A DNA stretch of 64,000 nt from Sorangium cellulosum (GCF_002950945.1 NZ_CP012673.1:1240001-1304000), one strand, 5' to 3'; numbered from the stretch's first letter, positions 26,614 to 37,407 are shown. Program-made: numbers and translations. Notes: a model not told the origin generated them from the sequence alone.

Positions 26614-29196
26614 ATGAGCCGCAGCGAGCGCGACCTGGATCTGACCCTGCCCGTGCGCGCGGCGCCGGACGCGGCCGGAGCCGCAGCCGCGCCGCCCGCG
26701 GGCACGGCGTCGGACGTGACGTTCCGGCTGCGCGTCAGCCCGAGCGCGCCGGAGCCCGAGTCAGAGCCCGTCCCGGTCACGCTGCCCGACCGCCTCTCCG
26801 CGGAGGACCGGTACGAGGACCTCGGCTGCATCGGGCGCGGGGGCATGGGCGAGGTGCGCCGCGTGCGCGACCGCATCATGGGGCGCGTGCTCGCCATGAA
26901 GATCCAGTCGCCCGAGGCGCACGACGCGACGGCCGATCGCGCGCGCTTCCTCGCGGAGGCGCGCCTGACCGCGGCCCTCCAGCACCCGGGGATCGTGCCC
27001 GTGCACGACTGCGGCGCGCTCGCCGACGGGCGGCTGTGGTTCACGATGAAGGAGGTGCGCGGGCGCACGCTCGGCGACGTGATCGCCGAGATGTACACGG
27101 CCGGCGGCGGCAGCCTCTCGCCCGTCGCGCTCCGGCGGGCGATCGACACGTTCCTCCGCGTCTGCGAGGCCGTGGCCTACGCGCACAGCCGGGGCGTGAT
27201 GCACCGCGACCTCAAGCCGGCCAACGTGATGATCGGGGAGTTCGGCGAGGTCCTGGTCATGGACTGGGGCCTCGCGCGGCCCGCCGCGCCGCTCGCGCCG
27301 GCCGGAGACGACGGCGCGGCGGACGCCCTCGAGGCCGTCGAGGCCGCCCCGCTCACGCGGCCCGGCGAGGTGCTGGGCACGCTCCTCTACATGGCCCCGG
27401 AGCAGGCGTGCGGCGAGGGCGACCGCCTCGGCGCGGCGTGCGACGTCTACGCGCTCGGCGTCGTGCTCTACGAGATCCTCGCCGGGCGCCACCCTTACGG
27501 CGGCCACGTCGGGGCGGTCTGGGGCGCGCTCTTCGGCGGCGAGATCGCGCCGGTCGAGGAGCGCGCCCCCCACGAGCTGCCCGCGGAGCTCGCGGCGATC
27601 TGCGCCCGGGCGATGGCGCGCGCCCCCGGGGATCGCTACCCCGACGCCGGCGCGCTCGCCGCCGACGTCCGGAGCTGGCTCGACGGCGCGCGGCGGCGCG
27701 AGCGCGCGCTCGCGATCGTGGACCGGGCGCGCGCGATCCAGCCGGCGATCGAGGCGACCCGGGCGCGGGCGCGGGCGCTGCGCGGCGAGGCCAGGGCGGC
27801 CCTCGGCGGCCTGCGCTCGTTCGATGCCGCCGAGCGGAAGGCGCGCGGGTGGCGGCTCGAGGACGAGGCGGAGCGCCTCGAGCGGGAGGCGTCGCTCGGC
27901 CGGGTCGAGTGGATGCAGATCCTCCGGTCCGCGCTGAACGAGGCGCCGGACCTCGCCGAGGCGCACGAGGCGCTCGCCGACCACTACGCGGACGAGCTCG
28001 TCGAGGCGGAGGAGGCGCGGGACGCGCGGGGCGCGGCGCGCGCGGAGGCGCTCCTCCGGCAGCACGACCGCGGCCAGCACGTGGTGCTGCTCGCGGGCGA
28101 CGGGGAGCTCACGCTCGCGACCGCGCCCGCGGGGGCGGAGGTCTCGCTCCACCGCGACGTCGAGCGCGATCGCAGGCTCGTGCCCGAGCACGTGCGCGAG
28201 CTCGGCCCGACGCCCCTCGTCGGGGTGGCGCTCCCGCGCGGCAGCTACCTCCTGACGTTGCGCGCGCCGGGGTACCACGAGGCCCGTTATCCCGTGCTCA
28301 TCGAGCGCGGGCGGCGCTGGGACGGGGTGCGGCCCGGCGGGAGCGCGCCGCACCCGGTCCGCCTCCTCCGCCTCGGCGAGCTCGGCGAGGACGACCTCTA
28401 CGTGCCGGCCGGCTGGTTCCTCTCCGGCGGGGATCCCGACGCGGCGGACAGCCTCCCGCGGAGGCGGCTCTGGTGCGACGGGTTCATCGTCCGGAGGCAC
28501 CCGGTCACCAACGCCGAGTACCTGGCCTTCCTGAACGCGCTCGTGGCGAGCGGGCAAGAGGCGGAGGCGCTCGAGTGCTGCCCGCGCCTCTCGCTGGGCC
28601 GCGCCGCCTCGGGGCCGGGCTCGCTCCGCTTCGAGCGAGGCGAGGACGGCCGCTTCCGGCTCGGAGCGACGCCCACCGACGTCCAGGAGGAGCCGAACAT
28701 GCCCGTCGCCTTCGTCCACTGGCGGGCCGCGATGCGCTACGCGGCGTGGTACGCCGCCGCGACCGGCGCGCCCTGGCGCCTCCTGAACGAGCTCGAGTGG
28801 GAGAAGGCGGCGCGCGGCGTCGACGGGCGCCTCATGCCCTGGGGCGATTTCCTGGAGCCGACCTGGGGGTGCATGCTGGGCAGCCACGAGGGCGTCGCAG
28901 GCCGCCGGCCGGTCGACGACTTCCCGACGGACGAGAGCCCCTATGGCCTGCGCGGCGCGGCGGGCAACGTGCGGGACTGGTGCATCAACGCGTGGAAGCA
29001 CGAGGGGCCGCGGATCGAGGGGGGGGTCGTGGTCCTCGACGCGGCCGGCGACGACGATACGGAGTTCCGCGCGGCGCGGGGCGGGGCGTGGTCGACGTCG
29101 CCGAACCTCTGCCGGCTGGCGGGACGCCTGGCCGGCAAACCCGGAGACCGCTTCGGGGGGATCGGGATCCGGCTTTCGCGCTCGTTGCCCGGGTGA
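26614..29196 (+). CDS. Ser/Thr protein kinase fused to formylglycine-generating-enzyme-like domain
   Basis: The protein is 860 residues. A kinase domain (about 66-358) has GRGGMGEV, MKIQ (Lys), HRDLKPANV and MDWGLAR; the DWG in place of DFG is common in this kinase class. GTLLYMAPEQACGEGD follows. A helical middle part contains LNEAPDLAEAHEALADHYADE and then a beta segment. Residues about 594-855 form an FGE-sulfatase/SUMF1-like fold with VPAGWFLSGGD, RRHPVTNAEYLAFLNA, WRLLNELEWEKAARG, GLRGAAGNVRDWC and ARGGAWSTSPNLCRLAGR. No sulfatase is adjacent, and many such fusions use the fold only for binding. No membrane helix is seen. Confidence 0.88.
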   Translation: MSRSERDLDLTLPVRAAPDAAGAAAAPPAGTASDVTFRLRVSPSAPEPESEPVPVTLPDRLSAEDRYEDLGCIGRGGMGEVRRVRDRIMGRVLAMKIQSPEAHDATADRARFLAEARLTAALQHPGIVPVHDCGALADGRLWFTMKEVRGRTLGDVIAEMYTAGGGSLSPVALRRAIDTFLRVCEAVAYAHSRGVMHRDLKPANVMIGEFGEVLVMDWGLARPAAPLAPAGDDGAADALEAVEAAPLTRPGEVLGTLLYMAPEQACGEGDRLGAACDVYALGVVLYEILAGRHPYGGHVGAVWGALFGGEIAPVEERAPHELPAELAAICARAMARAPGDRYPDAGALAADVRSWLDGARRRERALAIVDRARAIQPAIEATRARARALRGEARAALGGLRSFDAAERKARGWRLEDEAERLEREASLGRVEWMQILRSALNEAPDLAEAHEALADHYADELVEAEEARDARGAARAEALLRQHDRGQHVVLLAGDGELTLATAPAGAEVSLHRDVERDRRLVPEHVRELGPTPLVGVALPRGSYLLTLRAPGYHEARYPVLIERGRRWDGVRPGGSAPHPVRLLRLGELGEDDLYVPAGWFLSGGDPDAADSLPRRRLWCDGFIVRRHPVTNAEYLAFLNALVASGQEAEALECCPRLSLGRAASGPGSLRFERGEDGRFRLGATPTDVQEEPNMPVAFVHWRAAMRYAAWYAAATGAPWRLLNELEWEKAARGVDGRLMPWGDFLEPTWGCMLGSHEGVAGRRPVDDFPTDESPYGLRGAAGNVRDWCINAWKHEGPRIEGGVVVLDAAGDDDTEFRAARGGAWSTSPNLCRLAGRLAGKPGDRFGGIGIRLSRSLPG

Positions 29197-29201
29197 GACG
29201 G

Positions 29202-29843
29202 CTACATGGGCCTCATCACGCCGCGGTAGAAGAACCAGGGGCCGTTGTCGATCTTGTGCGGATCGGTGCTGTCGAGCACCTTCGCGAAGGCCAGCTTGAT
29301 CGGGGTCTCCTGGAAGATGAGGCCGTTCTCGGGCTGCTTCGTCTTGTACCAGATGACGTTGAGCAGCTCGTCGGCGTTCCCGAGCTCCACGAGGAGGCCG
29401 ATCCGGCGATCGCCCGCCGAGTCCGGATCGAGGGCCCAGTAGAGCGCGCTCTTCGGAGACGTCGGCTTGTAGACGCCCTCGATCCAGTCCCCCGTCTTCG
29501 CCTGCTGGTCCGTCGCGAGGACGCTGCCGTTGCCGAGCCACTCGTCGAGCACCGCGGCGTGCTCCGGCGTGCCCTGGCGGGCCGAGAACTCGAACGAGAG
29601 CATGGTGATCGCGCTCGCCTTCAGGACACCGAGCCTCGACCAGTACTCGGTGTAGGACTTGTACCCGGCGGGGGGCGTCGAGCCCGTCACCGCTACATGG
29701 AGGAGCGCGCTCCCCGTCGCGGCATCCTCGAAGCGGAGCTTCGAGTCGATGGGGACCTGCGTCTGGTTTCCCCCCGCACCTCCGTCCGGCAGGGCGTTTT
29801 CGTCGATGACATCCGTGTCGCCAAGGATTGAGTGCGTGCTCAT
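29202..29843 (-). CDS. Unknown 213-residue protein
   Basis: This soluble, acidic protein lacks a signal peptide. It contains beta-rich text such as SKLRFEDAATGSALLHVAVTG, and WALDPDSAGDRRIGLLVELG with LLNVIWYKTKQPENGLIFQE towards the end. Composition and codon use look like a real gene. It is convergent with the kinase-FGE gene, whose stop lies only 5 bp away. I do not recognise a family and see no catalytic motif. Confidence 0.68.
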   Translation of the reverse strand: MSTHSILGDTDVIDENALPDGGAGGNQTQVPIDSKLRFEDAATGSALLHVAVTGSTPPAGYKSYTEYWSRLGVLKASAITMLSFEFSARQGTPEHAAVLDEWLGNGSVLATDQQAKTGDWIEGVYKPTSPKSALYWALDPDSAGDRRIGLLVELGNADELLNVIWYKTKQPENGLIFQETPIKLAFAKVLDSTDPHKIDNGPWFFYRGVMRPM

Positions 29844-29923
29844 GGGCTCGATGACCTCCTCGTCTCGATTCTACCTGCGCGCCTCCTGCCGAGATGGCGG
29901 CGCTGCGCGTGGCGCTCGTCGCT

Positions 29924-29958
29924 GCGTTGTGCGTTGTGTGTTGTGCGTTGTGTGTTGA
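29924..29958. repeat. Tandem heptamer repeat (CGTTGTG / TGTTGTG)
   Basis: Five heptamers of the form (C/T)GTTGTG follow one another in the gap between the unknown protein and the FHA regulator. They recall the octamer repeats near 12.9 and 22.7 kb but have no matching second arm nearby. Confidence 0.65.
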
Positions 29959-30137
29959 TGTCGACGTTGGTGTTGGGGTTGAGCAGGCGCCGTGCCACCG
30001 CGAGGGCACGCGGCTTCGGACCGGGATCCAGGGAGCTCCGGGGCTCCGGCGCGGCGGTTCGAGCCTCTCTCGCTCGACTTGCGCAGGGTCTGCGCAATCC
30101 GATCCGGGGAGCGCGCCGGCGAGCCGCGCTCGCGGCG

Positions 30138-31577
<1,440 letters not shown>

Positions 31578-31913
31578 CGCGCCGGCCACGTCTCTCTCCT
31601 TGCTCACTGCGGCCCGTTCTACCTCGCCGCGCCGTCGACGCGCCATCGCCGGCGCGCCATCCGCCGGCACGCCACCGGCACGCTCGCCGCGAACGGAGGG
31701 CGGCGAGCGACGCGCGGGCGCCCGGCGCCAGGATACCCGAACCGCGCGCCGGGCTGGATGGCGGGAGAGGCGCCAGAGAAAATCGACCGACCGCGTGTCG
31801 GGTTTTCCTCCCGGCCTCCGGATGACGGGGTGAGGCGAGCGACCCTGGGGTGAAGGTCACCCCAGGGTCGCTCGCCCGAGCTCAACGTCCGAGAGAAAGC
31901 CCAGGGAGCACCC
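31578..31913. other. Divergent promoter region with a 43-bp palindrome
   Basis: This gap separates the FHA regulator from the plus-strand lipoprotein and contains the palindrome at 31834-31876. I see no gene in it. Confidence 0.5.
31834..31876. promoter_or_regulatory. Perfect 20+20 bp palindrome ahead of a lipoprotein gene
   Basis: GGCGAGCGACCCTGGGGTGA is followed by a 3-nt centre (AGG) and its exact reverse complement. It ends 37 bp before the ATG at 31914. It could be an operator, a very stable leader hairpin or the junction of an element. The divergent FHA regulator is an obvious candidate binder, but this is inference. Confidence 0.6.
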
Positions 31914-32582
31914 ATGAACCACATCGCCCTCTTCCGCAGCCTGTCCCCCCTCGCCCTCGCCCTGCTCGTCGCCGCCCCCGGCTGCGTGGCCGCCGCCGAC
32001 GAGACGCAGGCCGATTCCCTCGCCGAAGACGCGCTGGCGCCGGGCGGCGCGGAGACCGAGAGCGCCGCCGCCGAGCTGGCGGCCACCGCGGCGCCTCACG
32101 CCGTCGAGGACGGCGCGGAGCTGCTGACGGCGGGCGCCGATGCGGACGCGCTCCTGTCGGCGAGCACGCTCATCGGCCTGTCCACGGGGTTCTACGTGCC
32201 CCCGCACGTCGGCGGCGACGCCGAGTACAACGGCCACGGGCCGAGCGTGTCGCTCCAGGTCGAGCTCAGCGTGTTCAACGGCAACGAGCTCTGGGCCGCC
32301 GTCACCATGGACGCGCTGGAGACCAAGAGCGACTGGACACGCGCCGCGGGGACCGCGTGGTACCGCATCCACACCGCGAGCCGCCCGATCGTGGACGTGT
32401 CCAGCCCGACGTACTTCAGCCACGCATATACGGACACGGACCACGCCCACGACATCTTCTCGTTCGCGCCGGAGAGCCTCGTCAACAAGCTGGACTACGT
32501 CGGCGACACGAGGGGCAGTGACGCGGGGAGGGATACAGGGGTGAGGGTTTATTTCAATCCCATCACCATCGTGACGGAGTGA
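31914..32582 (+). CDS. Lipoprotein of unknown function
   Basis: This 222-residue protein has a signal ending in LVAAPGC. An Ala/Glu-rich low-complexity stretch follows to about residue 75. The folded domain begins near STLIGLSTGFYVPPHVGG and has beta-rich text (VSLQVELSVFNGNELWAAVTMDA, RIHTASRPIVDVSSPTYF, GVRVYFNPITIVTE). A run of His/Asp (YTDTDHAHDIF) could bind metal. No family is recognised. It lies directly behind the 43-bp palindrome and is probably regulated there. Confidence 0.72.
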   Translation: MNHIALFRSLSPLALALLVAAPGCVAAADETQADSLAEDALAPGGAETESAAAELAATAAPHAVEDGAELLTAGADADALLSASTLIGLSTGFYVPPHVGGDAEYNGHGPSVSLQVELSVFNGNELWAAVTMDALETKSDWTRAAGTAWYRIHTASRPIVDVSSPTYFSHAYTDTDHAHDIFSFAPESLVNKLDYVGDTRGSDAGRDTGVRVYFNPITIVTE

Positions 32583-32595
32583 CGTCGGACAGCGC

Positions 32596-34206
32596 CTAAT
32601 CGAGGTGCCACGCGACGATCGCGTTCGTCAGGGAGCCGAGCACGCCGGCGGCGTAGATCGCGGCGGCGTGCTCGGGGAAGACCGCCGCGGCCACGGCGCA
32701 CACGGCGCAGAGCGCGGCCGAGAGCCAGCTCGCCCTCGGCAGGCCCGGCGCGGCGGCGGCGTGGACCGCCGCGAAGAGGAGCAGGTCGGTCGCGAGCGCG
32801 CGCTCGATGGGCTCGTCCGTGACCACGGCGAGCGTCCGGTGCAGGAGCGTCGCGCCGAACAGCACCTTGATCACGTGGCCGATCCGCCGGTTCACCGCGT
32901 TCTTCGAGAGCGGGCGGCGGAACACCCGGAGCAGCGAGAGCGCCGCGACCGCCGTGACGCAGGTCATGCCGAGGAGGTGCGCGGGGCGGGCCACCGGGAC
33001 GAGGCGGCCCAGCCCGACCACCGCCATCGAGACGGCGACCGCGCCGAGCGCGAGGCCGAACCGGATGCGCTCGCGCCGGGAGACGGCGATGTCGATGTCG
33101 GAGCGCCTCGCGAGCTCGTCGGCGAGGGCGTTCAGCAGATCGTCGACGCTGGGCCACCGCTCCTCGGGGCGGGCGCGGAGCCCCCGCGCGAGCGCGGCCC
33201 GGACCGGCGCGGGCACCTTCGACCCGGGCGGCGGCTGGCGCAGGAGATCTCGCCGCGCGCGGGCGAGGCGCGCGGGGAGATCCTCGCCCTCGAAGGGCAG
33301 CTCGCCGTAGAGCGCCTCGTGGAGCGTGGCGCAGAAGCTCCACTGGTCGCTCTTCGCCGTCGCCGGCCGCCGCTCGGCCAGCTCGGGCGCCATGTAGGCC
33401 GGCGTTCCGAGGAACGCGCCCGCGGCCGTGAGGGGAGCGTGCAGCGCGGCGGCGCCGGGGGACGCGGCGGCCGGCGCCGGCGCGGCGGCCGGCGCCTCGG
33501 CGGAGGGGGGCCGGTCCTCCTCGCGGCGGAGGCGCGCGATGCCGAAGTCGGCGATGCGCGCCCGGCCGTCCTTGCCGATCAGGATGTTGTCCGGCTTGAC
33601 GTCGCGGTGCACGAGCCCCTCGTGATGCGCCGCCGCGAGGCCGCGGCCCGCCTGGATCCCCGCGGCGAGCGCGGCCTCCCACGCGCGGGGCTGCTCCCGG
33701 CGGAGGTCGCGGAGCGTGCGGCCGTCGACGAACTCCATCGCGACGAACACGCCCCGCCCGTGCTCGCCGATCTCGTAGATGGGGACGACGTTCGGGTGCG
33801 AGAGCCTGGCCATCACCTGCGCCTCGCGCACGAGGCGGGCCCGACCCTCGGCGTCGACCCCCCCGGGCGCGATGAGCTTCAGGGCGACGCGGCGGTCGAG
33901 CTCCGGGTCGTACGCCGCATAGACGACGCCCATGCCGCCCTGGCCGGCCCGGGCGAGCACCGTGAACCGCCCGACGTGCGCCCCGGGGCTCAGCGCCTCC
34001 CCGGGCGCGGGGAGGGCGACGGCGGTGCCCTCCAGGAACCCGTCCGGCTGCGCGGAATCACACTGGAGCAGGCTCCACACCTCGCGGAAGAGCGCCGGGC
34101 GGCCCGCACACCGGTCCTCCAGGAACGCCCGGCGGCGGCCGGGGCTCTCCGCGATCGCGGCGTCGAAGAGCGCCTCTACCTCGCCCGGATCAAGGGGAGG
34201 GCTCAT
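32596..34206 (-). CDS. Membrane Ser/Thr protein kinase
   Basis: The 536-residue protein has an N-terminal helical segment of about 75 residues, then a PknB-type kinase domain. The domain has GQGGMGVVY, ALKLI, HRDVKPDNILI, ADFGIARL and GTPAYMAPELAERRPATAKSDQW, all catalytic residues present. The last 170 residues hold about six hydrophobic helices (from GLALGAVAVSMAVVGLGRL to AIYAAGVLGSLTNAIVAWHLD), so the kinase is anchored in the inner membrane. Its start overlaps the end of the sigma-factor gene by 17 bp, which indicates translational coupling. Such kinase/sigma pairs are common in myxobacteria. Confidence 0.9.
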   Translation of the reverse strand: MSPPLDPGEVEALFDAAIAESPGRRRAFLEDRCAGRPALFREVWSLLQCDSAQPDGFLEGTAVALPAPGEALSPGAHVGRFTVLARAGQGGMGVVYAAYDPELDRRVALKLIAPGGVDAEGRARLVREAQVMARLSHPNVVPIYEIGEHGRGVFVAMEFVDGRTLRDLRREQPRAWEAALAAGIQAGRGLAAAHHEGLVHRDVKPDNILIGKDGRARIADFGIARLRREEDRPPSAEAPAAAPAPAAASPGAAALHAPLTAAGAFLGTPAYMAPELAERRPATAKSDQWSFCATLHEALYGELPFEGEDLPARLARARRDLLRQPPPGSKVPAPVRAALARGLRARPEERWPSVDDLLNALADELARRSDIDIAVSRRERIRFGLALGAVAVSMAVVGLGRLVPVARPAHLLGMTCVTAVAALSLLRVFRRPLSKNAVNRRIGHVIKVLFGATLLHRTLAVVTDEPIERALATDLLLFAAVHAAAAPGLPRASWLSAALCAVCAVAAAVFPEHAAAIYAAGVLGSLTNAIVAWHLD

Positions 34207-34807
34207 CCCCGCCGTGCAGCGCCCGGTAGAGCCACGCCTTCGCGAACCGCCACTCGCGCTCGATCGTGCGGGTGGTCACGCCGAGGAGCTCGGCGATCTC
34301 GTCCTCGGTCAGGCCCGCGAAATAACGCAGCATCACGATCTCGACCTTGCGCGGGTGCTCCCCGCTCATCCTGCGCAGGGCCTCGTCGAGCGCGAGCAGG
34401 TCCTCGAAGGGGAGATCGATCGCGAGGGGCAGCGCCTCCAGGGCCTCCGCGGGGGCGCGCTCCTGGTCGCCGCCCCGCTTCAGGGAGGCCTTGTGGCGCG
34501 CGTGGTCGACGAGCAGGTCGCGCATGGCCTGGGAGGCGGCGCCGAAGAAATGGGCGCGGCTCTCGAAGCGGGCCTCGCCGCCCCGGAACAGCTTCTCGTA
34601 GGCCTCATGGACAAGGGCGGTGGGGCCGAGGGTCTGCCCGGCGCGGAGGTGGCGGACGCGGGCCAGGGCGATGGTCTTGAGCTCGGCGTAGACGGCGCGG
34701 AGGAGCGAATCCGCGGCGTCTTTGTGGCCCTCCTGCGCGGCGTGGAGGAGGACGGTGATGCTCTCGCCGGCGCTCGGCCGGGGAGCGCGCGGATCGCTCG
34801 CGTTCAT
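34190..34807 (-). CDS. ECF-like sigma-70 factor coupled to Ser/Thr kinase
   Basis: This 205-residue sigma factor has region 2 (LLRAVYAELKTIALARVRHL, TALVHEAYEKLF, AMRDLLVDHARHKASLKRGG) and region 4 with the helix-turn-helix LTEDEIAELLGVTTRTIEREWRFAKAWL. The type is the ECF-like group that usually precedes a Ser/Thr kinase gene, as here. There is no anti-sigma gene, so control by the coupled kinase is likely but not shown. The ATG at 34807 has GAGG nine bases upstream. The sequence upstream contains an octamer repeat. Confidence 0.88.
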   Translation of the reverse strand: MNASDPRAPRPSAGESITVLLHAAQEGHKDAADSLLRAVYAELKTIALARVRHLRAGQTLGPTALVHEAYEKLFRGGEARFESRAHFFGAASQAMRDLLVDHARHKASLKRGGDQERAPAEALEALPLAIDLPFEDLLALDEALRRMSGEHPRKVEIVMLRYFAGLTEDEIAELLGVTTRTIEREWRFAKAWLYRALHGGDEPSP

Positions 34808-34865
34808 GGGTGTTTGCCTCGTCCGGGTGCGAGCATACACCAGGCAGACGGTCCGGCGCGCCGGA

Positions 34866-34913
34866 GCGACAGCGCGACAGCGCGACAGCGCGACAGCGCG
34901 ACAGCGCGACAGC
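34866..34913. repeat. Six tandem GCGACAGC octamers
   Basis: Perfect 8-bp repeats lie about 60 bp upstream of the sigma-factor start codon, in the likely promoter. Copy-number change could shift promoter spacing. The 34808-35104 gap between the divergent genes otherwise shows no gene. Confidence 0.85.
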
Positions 34914-35104
34914 GCGCAGCGGGCACACTCGCGCGCGCTCCCGCGCGTGAGGCGCCGGTGTCTGCGGTATGACGAACCGCTCCGATTCAGCGTCCGAGCG
35001 CCCGACGCCTCGCACGGGGTGCTGGCGCAGCGTGGTATCCTGTAGCGGGTCCGCAAAAGGTCGTGGCAACGGCGGCCAGGGTGTGGAACAGGAGGCCATC
35101 GAGA

Positions 35105-37372
35105 ATGGGTCAAGGTGGCCAAGGCAGCGGCGTGCCGTTGCCGGAACAGTGGGGTGAGCTGCCCGGCGCCGCGGCGCCGGACGCCAGGGTGAAGAGCACC
35201 CGCCCCGCCGAGGAAACGCGCCGCGCCGAGGACCCGTCGCTCCCCGGCGCGGGGGGCCACGCGGCGGCCCGCCCTCGCACGATCGGGATCATCGCCCCGA
35301 TTCTCGCGGGCGTGTTCTGGGGGCCCGTCGTGAACGGCATTCATGCGTCGGCGCAGCTGCGCGGGCACCGCACGCTGGTGCTGCGCGGCACGCCCGCCGA
35401 GGTCCAGGCGCCCTCCCTCGCCCGCGAGGAGGTGGATGGGTGGATCGTCATCGTCGAGATGCACGGCCTCGAGGAGCTCGCGCGCGCGGGGGTCCCGTTC
35501 ATCACGGTCGGCGCCCGCCACGACGAGATCGATTGCCCGGCGGTGATCCCGGACAACCGCGGCGGCATCCGGAGCGCGGTGCGGCACCTGATCGAGCACG
35601 GACACCGGCGCATCGCGTTCATCGGCAATTTCGGCGCGTACGACGTGCGCGAGCGCTTCGCGTCGTACAAGGACACGCTCGCCGAGGCGGGTATCGCCTT
35701 CGATCCCGATCTGGTCATCCCGTGCGATAACAACATGTACAGCGGGGGCCGGGCCGCCGCGCCGGCGCTCCTCGCGCGGCGGGGCGTGTGCACGGCGGCG
35801 GTCTTCGGGACCGACAAGAACGCGCTCGGGACGATGGCCGCGCTCAAGGCGGCCGGCGCCCGTATCCCGGAGGATTTCGCGCTCGTGGGCTTCGACGACA
35901 TCGTGGAGGCGGAGAGCTCCGATCCGCCGCTGACCACCGTGCGCCAGCGGTTCGAGATGATGGGGAACGCGGCGTTCGATCTCATCGCGTCGATGATCGC
36001 CGGCGAGGCCTCCCCGCCCGGGGGCGTGCACACGGCGAACACGCTCATCCAGCGGAGCTCGTGTGGATGCAATGTGATCCAGAGCTTCCTCGACAGGGAA
36101 TCCACGGCGCCCCAGGAGGACGGCGGCGACGCGCTGGCCCGGCGGATGGTCGAGCTGCTCCTCATGCCCCGTCCGCTCCCGGCCCATACCCCGCCGACCG
36201 CGGTGTGGCCGGCGGTCACGCGGGTGATCGCGCTGTATTCCGCGGTGCTCCGGGGCGCCGCGCCGCCTCCGGCCGTCGAGCTCGAGCGCGCCTATCGGCA
36301 GGCCGTCGACATCACGCCCGATCTGGGGACGTTGCTGGCGATGGTCCGCCTCCTGGGCCAGGCCCACGAGCCGCGCGGCGCGGCCGTGGACGCCGCGATC
36401 AGGCGGCGGGGCGACGATTTTCTGGAGCTGTCGCGCCTCGCGATCGCGCGGCTCCGGGTCGGGGTCGAGTCACAACACGTCCACCAGCTCGGGCTGCTCG
36501 CGAGGACCAATTACGACGTGAGCTTCGCGCTGCTCGGCGGCACCCAGCAGGAGTCCCGGTCGCTCGCGTGGCTCCAGCCGACGACCGTGGTCTGGGGCTG
36601 CCTCGCGCTGTGGGAGGACCCGACGGCGCGCGCGAGCCTCGTCATCGCCGGCGCCTACAGCCGCGACGGCAGCCCGACACCCCCGATCGGCAGCCGCTGC
36701 CCCATCGAGGCGTTTCCGCCCGCGGGGATGCTGCCGCCCTCGGCCACGGACGGGACATTCCTGGTGCTCCTCTTGCCGATCCGCTCGGCCCAGCGCGACT
36801 GGGGGATCCTGGTGCTCGTCGGCCCGCCCGTCGTCGCGATGACCGGCGACGAGGGCACGGTCGCGATCTGGGGGACGCTGCTCGGCGCGGCCCTCGAGCG
36901 CGACGCCCTGGTGGAGTCGCTCTCGGCGCAGCACGCCGACCTGCAGAGGGCCTACGAGAACGAGCGCGCGCTCTCGGAGACGGTGCGCGAGCTGGGCTGT
37001 CCGATCCTCCCGCTCCTGCCGGGCATCCTGCTCGTGCCGCTGATCGGGCTGTTCGACGGCGGCCGCGCCCAGCAGGTGCTCGAGAAGGTGGCCGACGCGG
37101 TGAGCCGGCACGAGGCGCTCCGGGTGCTGATCGACATCACGGGCGTCCCGTTCGTGGACGCGCAGGTCGCGCACCTCCTGGGCGTGACCAGCCGCGCGGC
37201 GGCCCTGCTCGGCGCGCGGGTCTACCTGGTCGGGGTGCGGCCCGAGCTCGCGAAGAGCCTCGTCGACGTCGATCTCGGCGAGCTGGCGACGTTCTCCTCG
37301 CTGTCGATGGCGCTCCACAAGCTCGCGCCGGCGGGCGGTCGCGCGGCCCAGGCGAGGCCGGGCGCGCGGTAG
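35105..37372 (+). CDS. LacI-type sugar-sensor / GAF-like / RsbR-type STAS protein
   Basis: This 755-residue cytoplasmic protein starts at ATG 35105, with AGGAGG nine bases upstream. After 55 disordered residues comes a LacI/PurR-type ligand domain (about 60-315) without a DNA-binding helix: TIGIIAPILAGVFWGPVVNG, VEMHGLEELARAGVPFITV, HGHRRIAFIGNFGAYDVRERF and DFALVGFDDIVEAE. It ends at QRSSCGC, as in LacI-type sensors fused to signalling domains. A helical region and a GAF-like fold follow. The C-terminal STAS domain (about 640-745) has LIDITGVPFVDAQVAHLL and GVRPELAKSLV, keeping phosphorylatable Thr and Ser at the RsbR positions. The layout parallels the protein at 2994-5480. No switch kinase gene is adjacent. 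Confidence 0.83.
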   Translation: MGQGGQGSGVPLPEQWGELPGAAAPDARVKSTRPAEETRRAEDPSLPGAGGHAAARPRTIGIIAPILAGVFWGPVVNGIHASAQLRGHRTLVLRGTPAEVQAPSLAREEVDGWIVIVEMHGLEELARAGVPFITVGARHDEIDCPAVIPDNRGGIRSAVRHLIEHGHRRIAFIGNFGAYDVRERFASYKDTLAEAGIAFDPDLVIPCDNNMYSGGRAAAPALLARRGVCTAAVFGTDKNALGTMAALKAAGARIPEDFALVGFDDIVEAESSDPPLTTVRQRFEMMGNAAFDLIASMIAGEASPPGGVHTANTLIQRSSCGCNVIQSFLDRESTAPQEDGGDALARRMVELLLMPRPLPAHTPPTAVWPAVTRVIALYSAVLRGAAPPPAVELERAYRQAVDITPDLGTLLAMVRLLGQAHEPRGAAVDAAIRRRGDDFLELSRLAIARLRVGVESQHVHQLGLLARTNYDVSFALLGGTQQESRSLAWLQPTTVVWGCLALWEDPTARASLVIAGAYSRDGSPTPPIGSRCPIEAFPPAGMLPPSATDGTFLVLLLPIRSAQRDWGILVLVGPPVVAMTGDEGTVAIWGTLLGAALERDALVESLSAQHADLQRAYENERALSETVRELGCPILPLLPGILLVPLIGLFDGGRAQQVLEKVADAVSRHEALRVLIDITGVPFVDAQVAHLLGVTSRAAALLGARVYLVGVRPELAKSLVDVDLGELATFSSLSMALHKLAPAGGRAAQARPGAR

Positions 37373-37407
37373 GGCCTCGCCGCCTCCCGGACACCCGTCC
37401 TCTCGAG

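Noticed and set aside
34808..36367. N-terminal extension of the sigma-factor frame
   Set aside because: It reads through the octamer array and antisense to the sugar-sensor/STAS gene; the family consensus begins at 34807.
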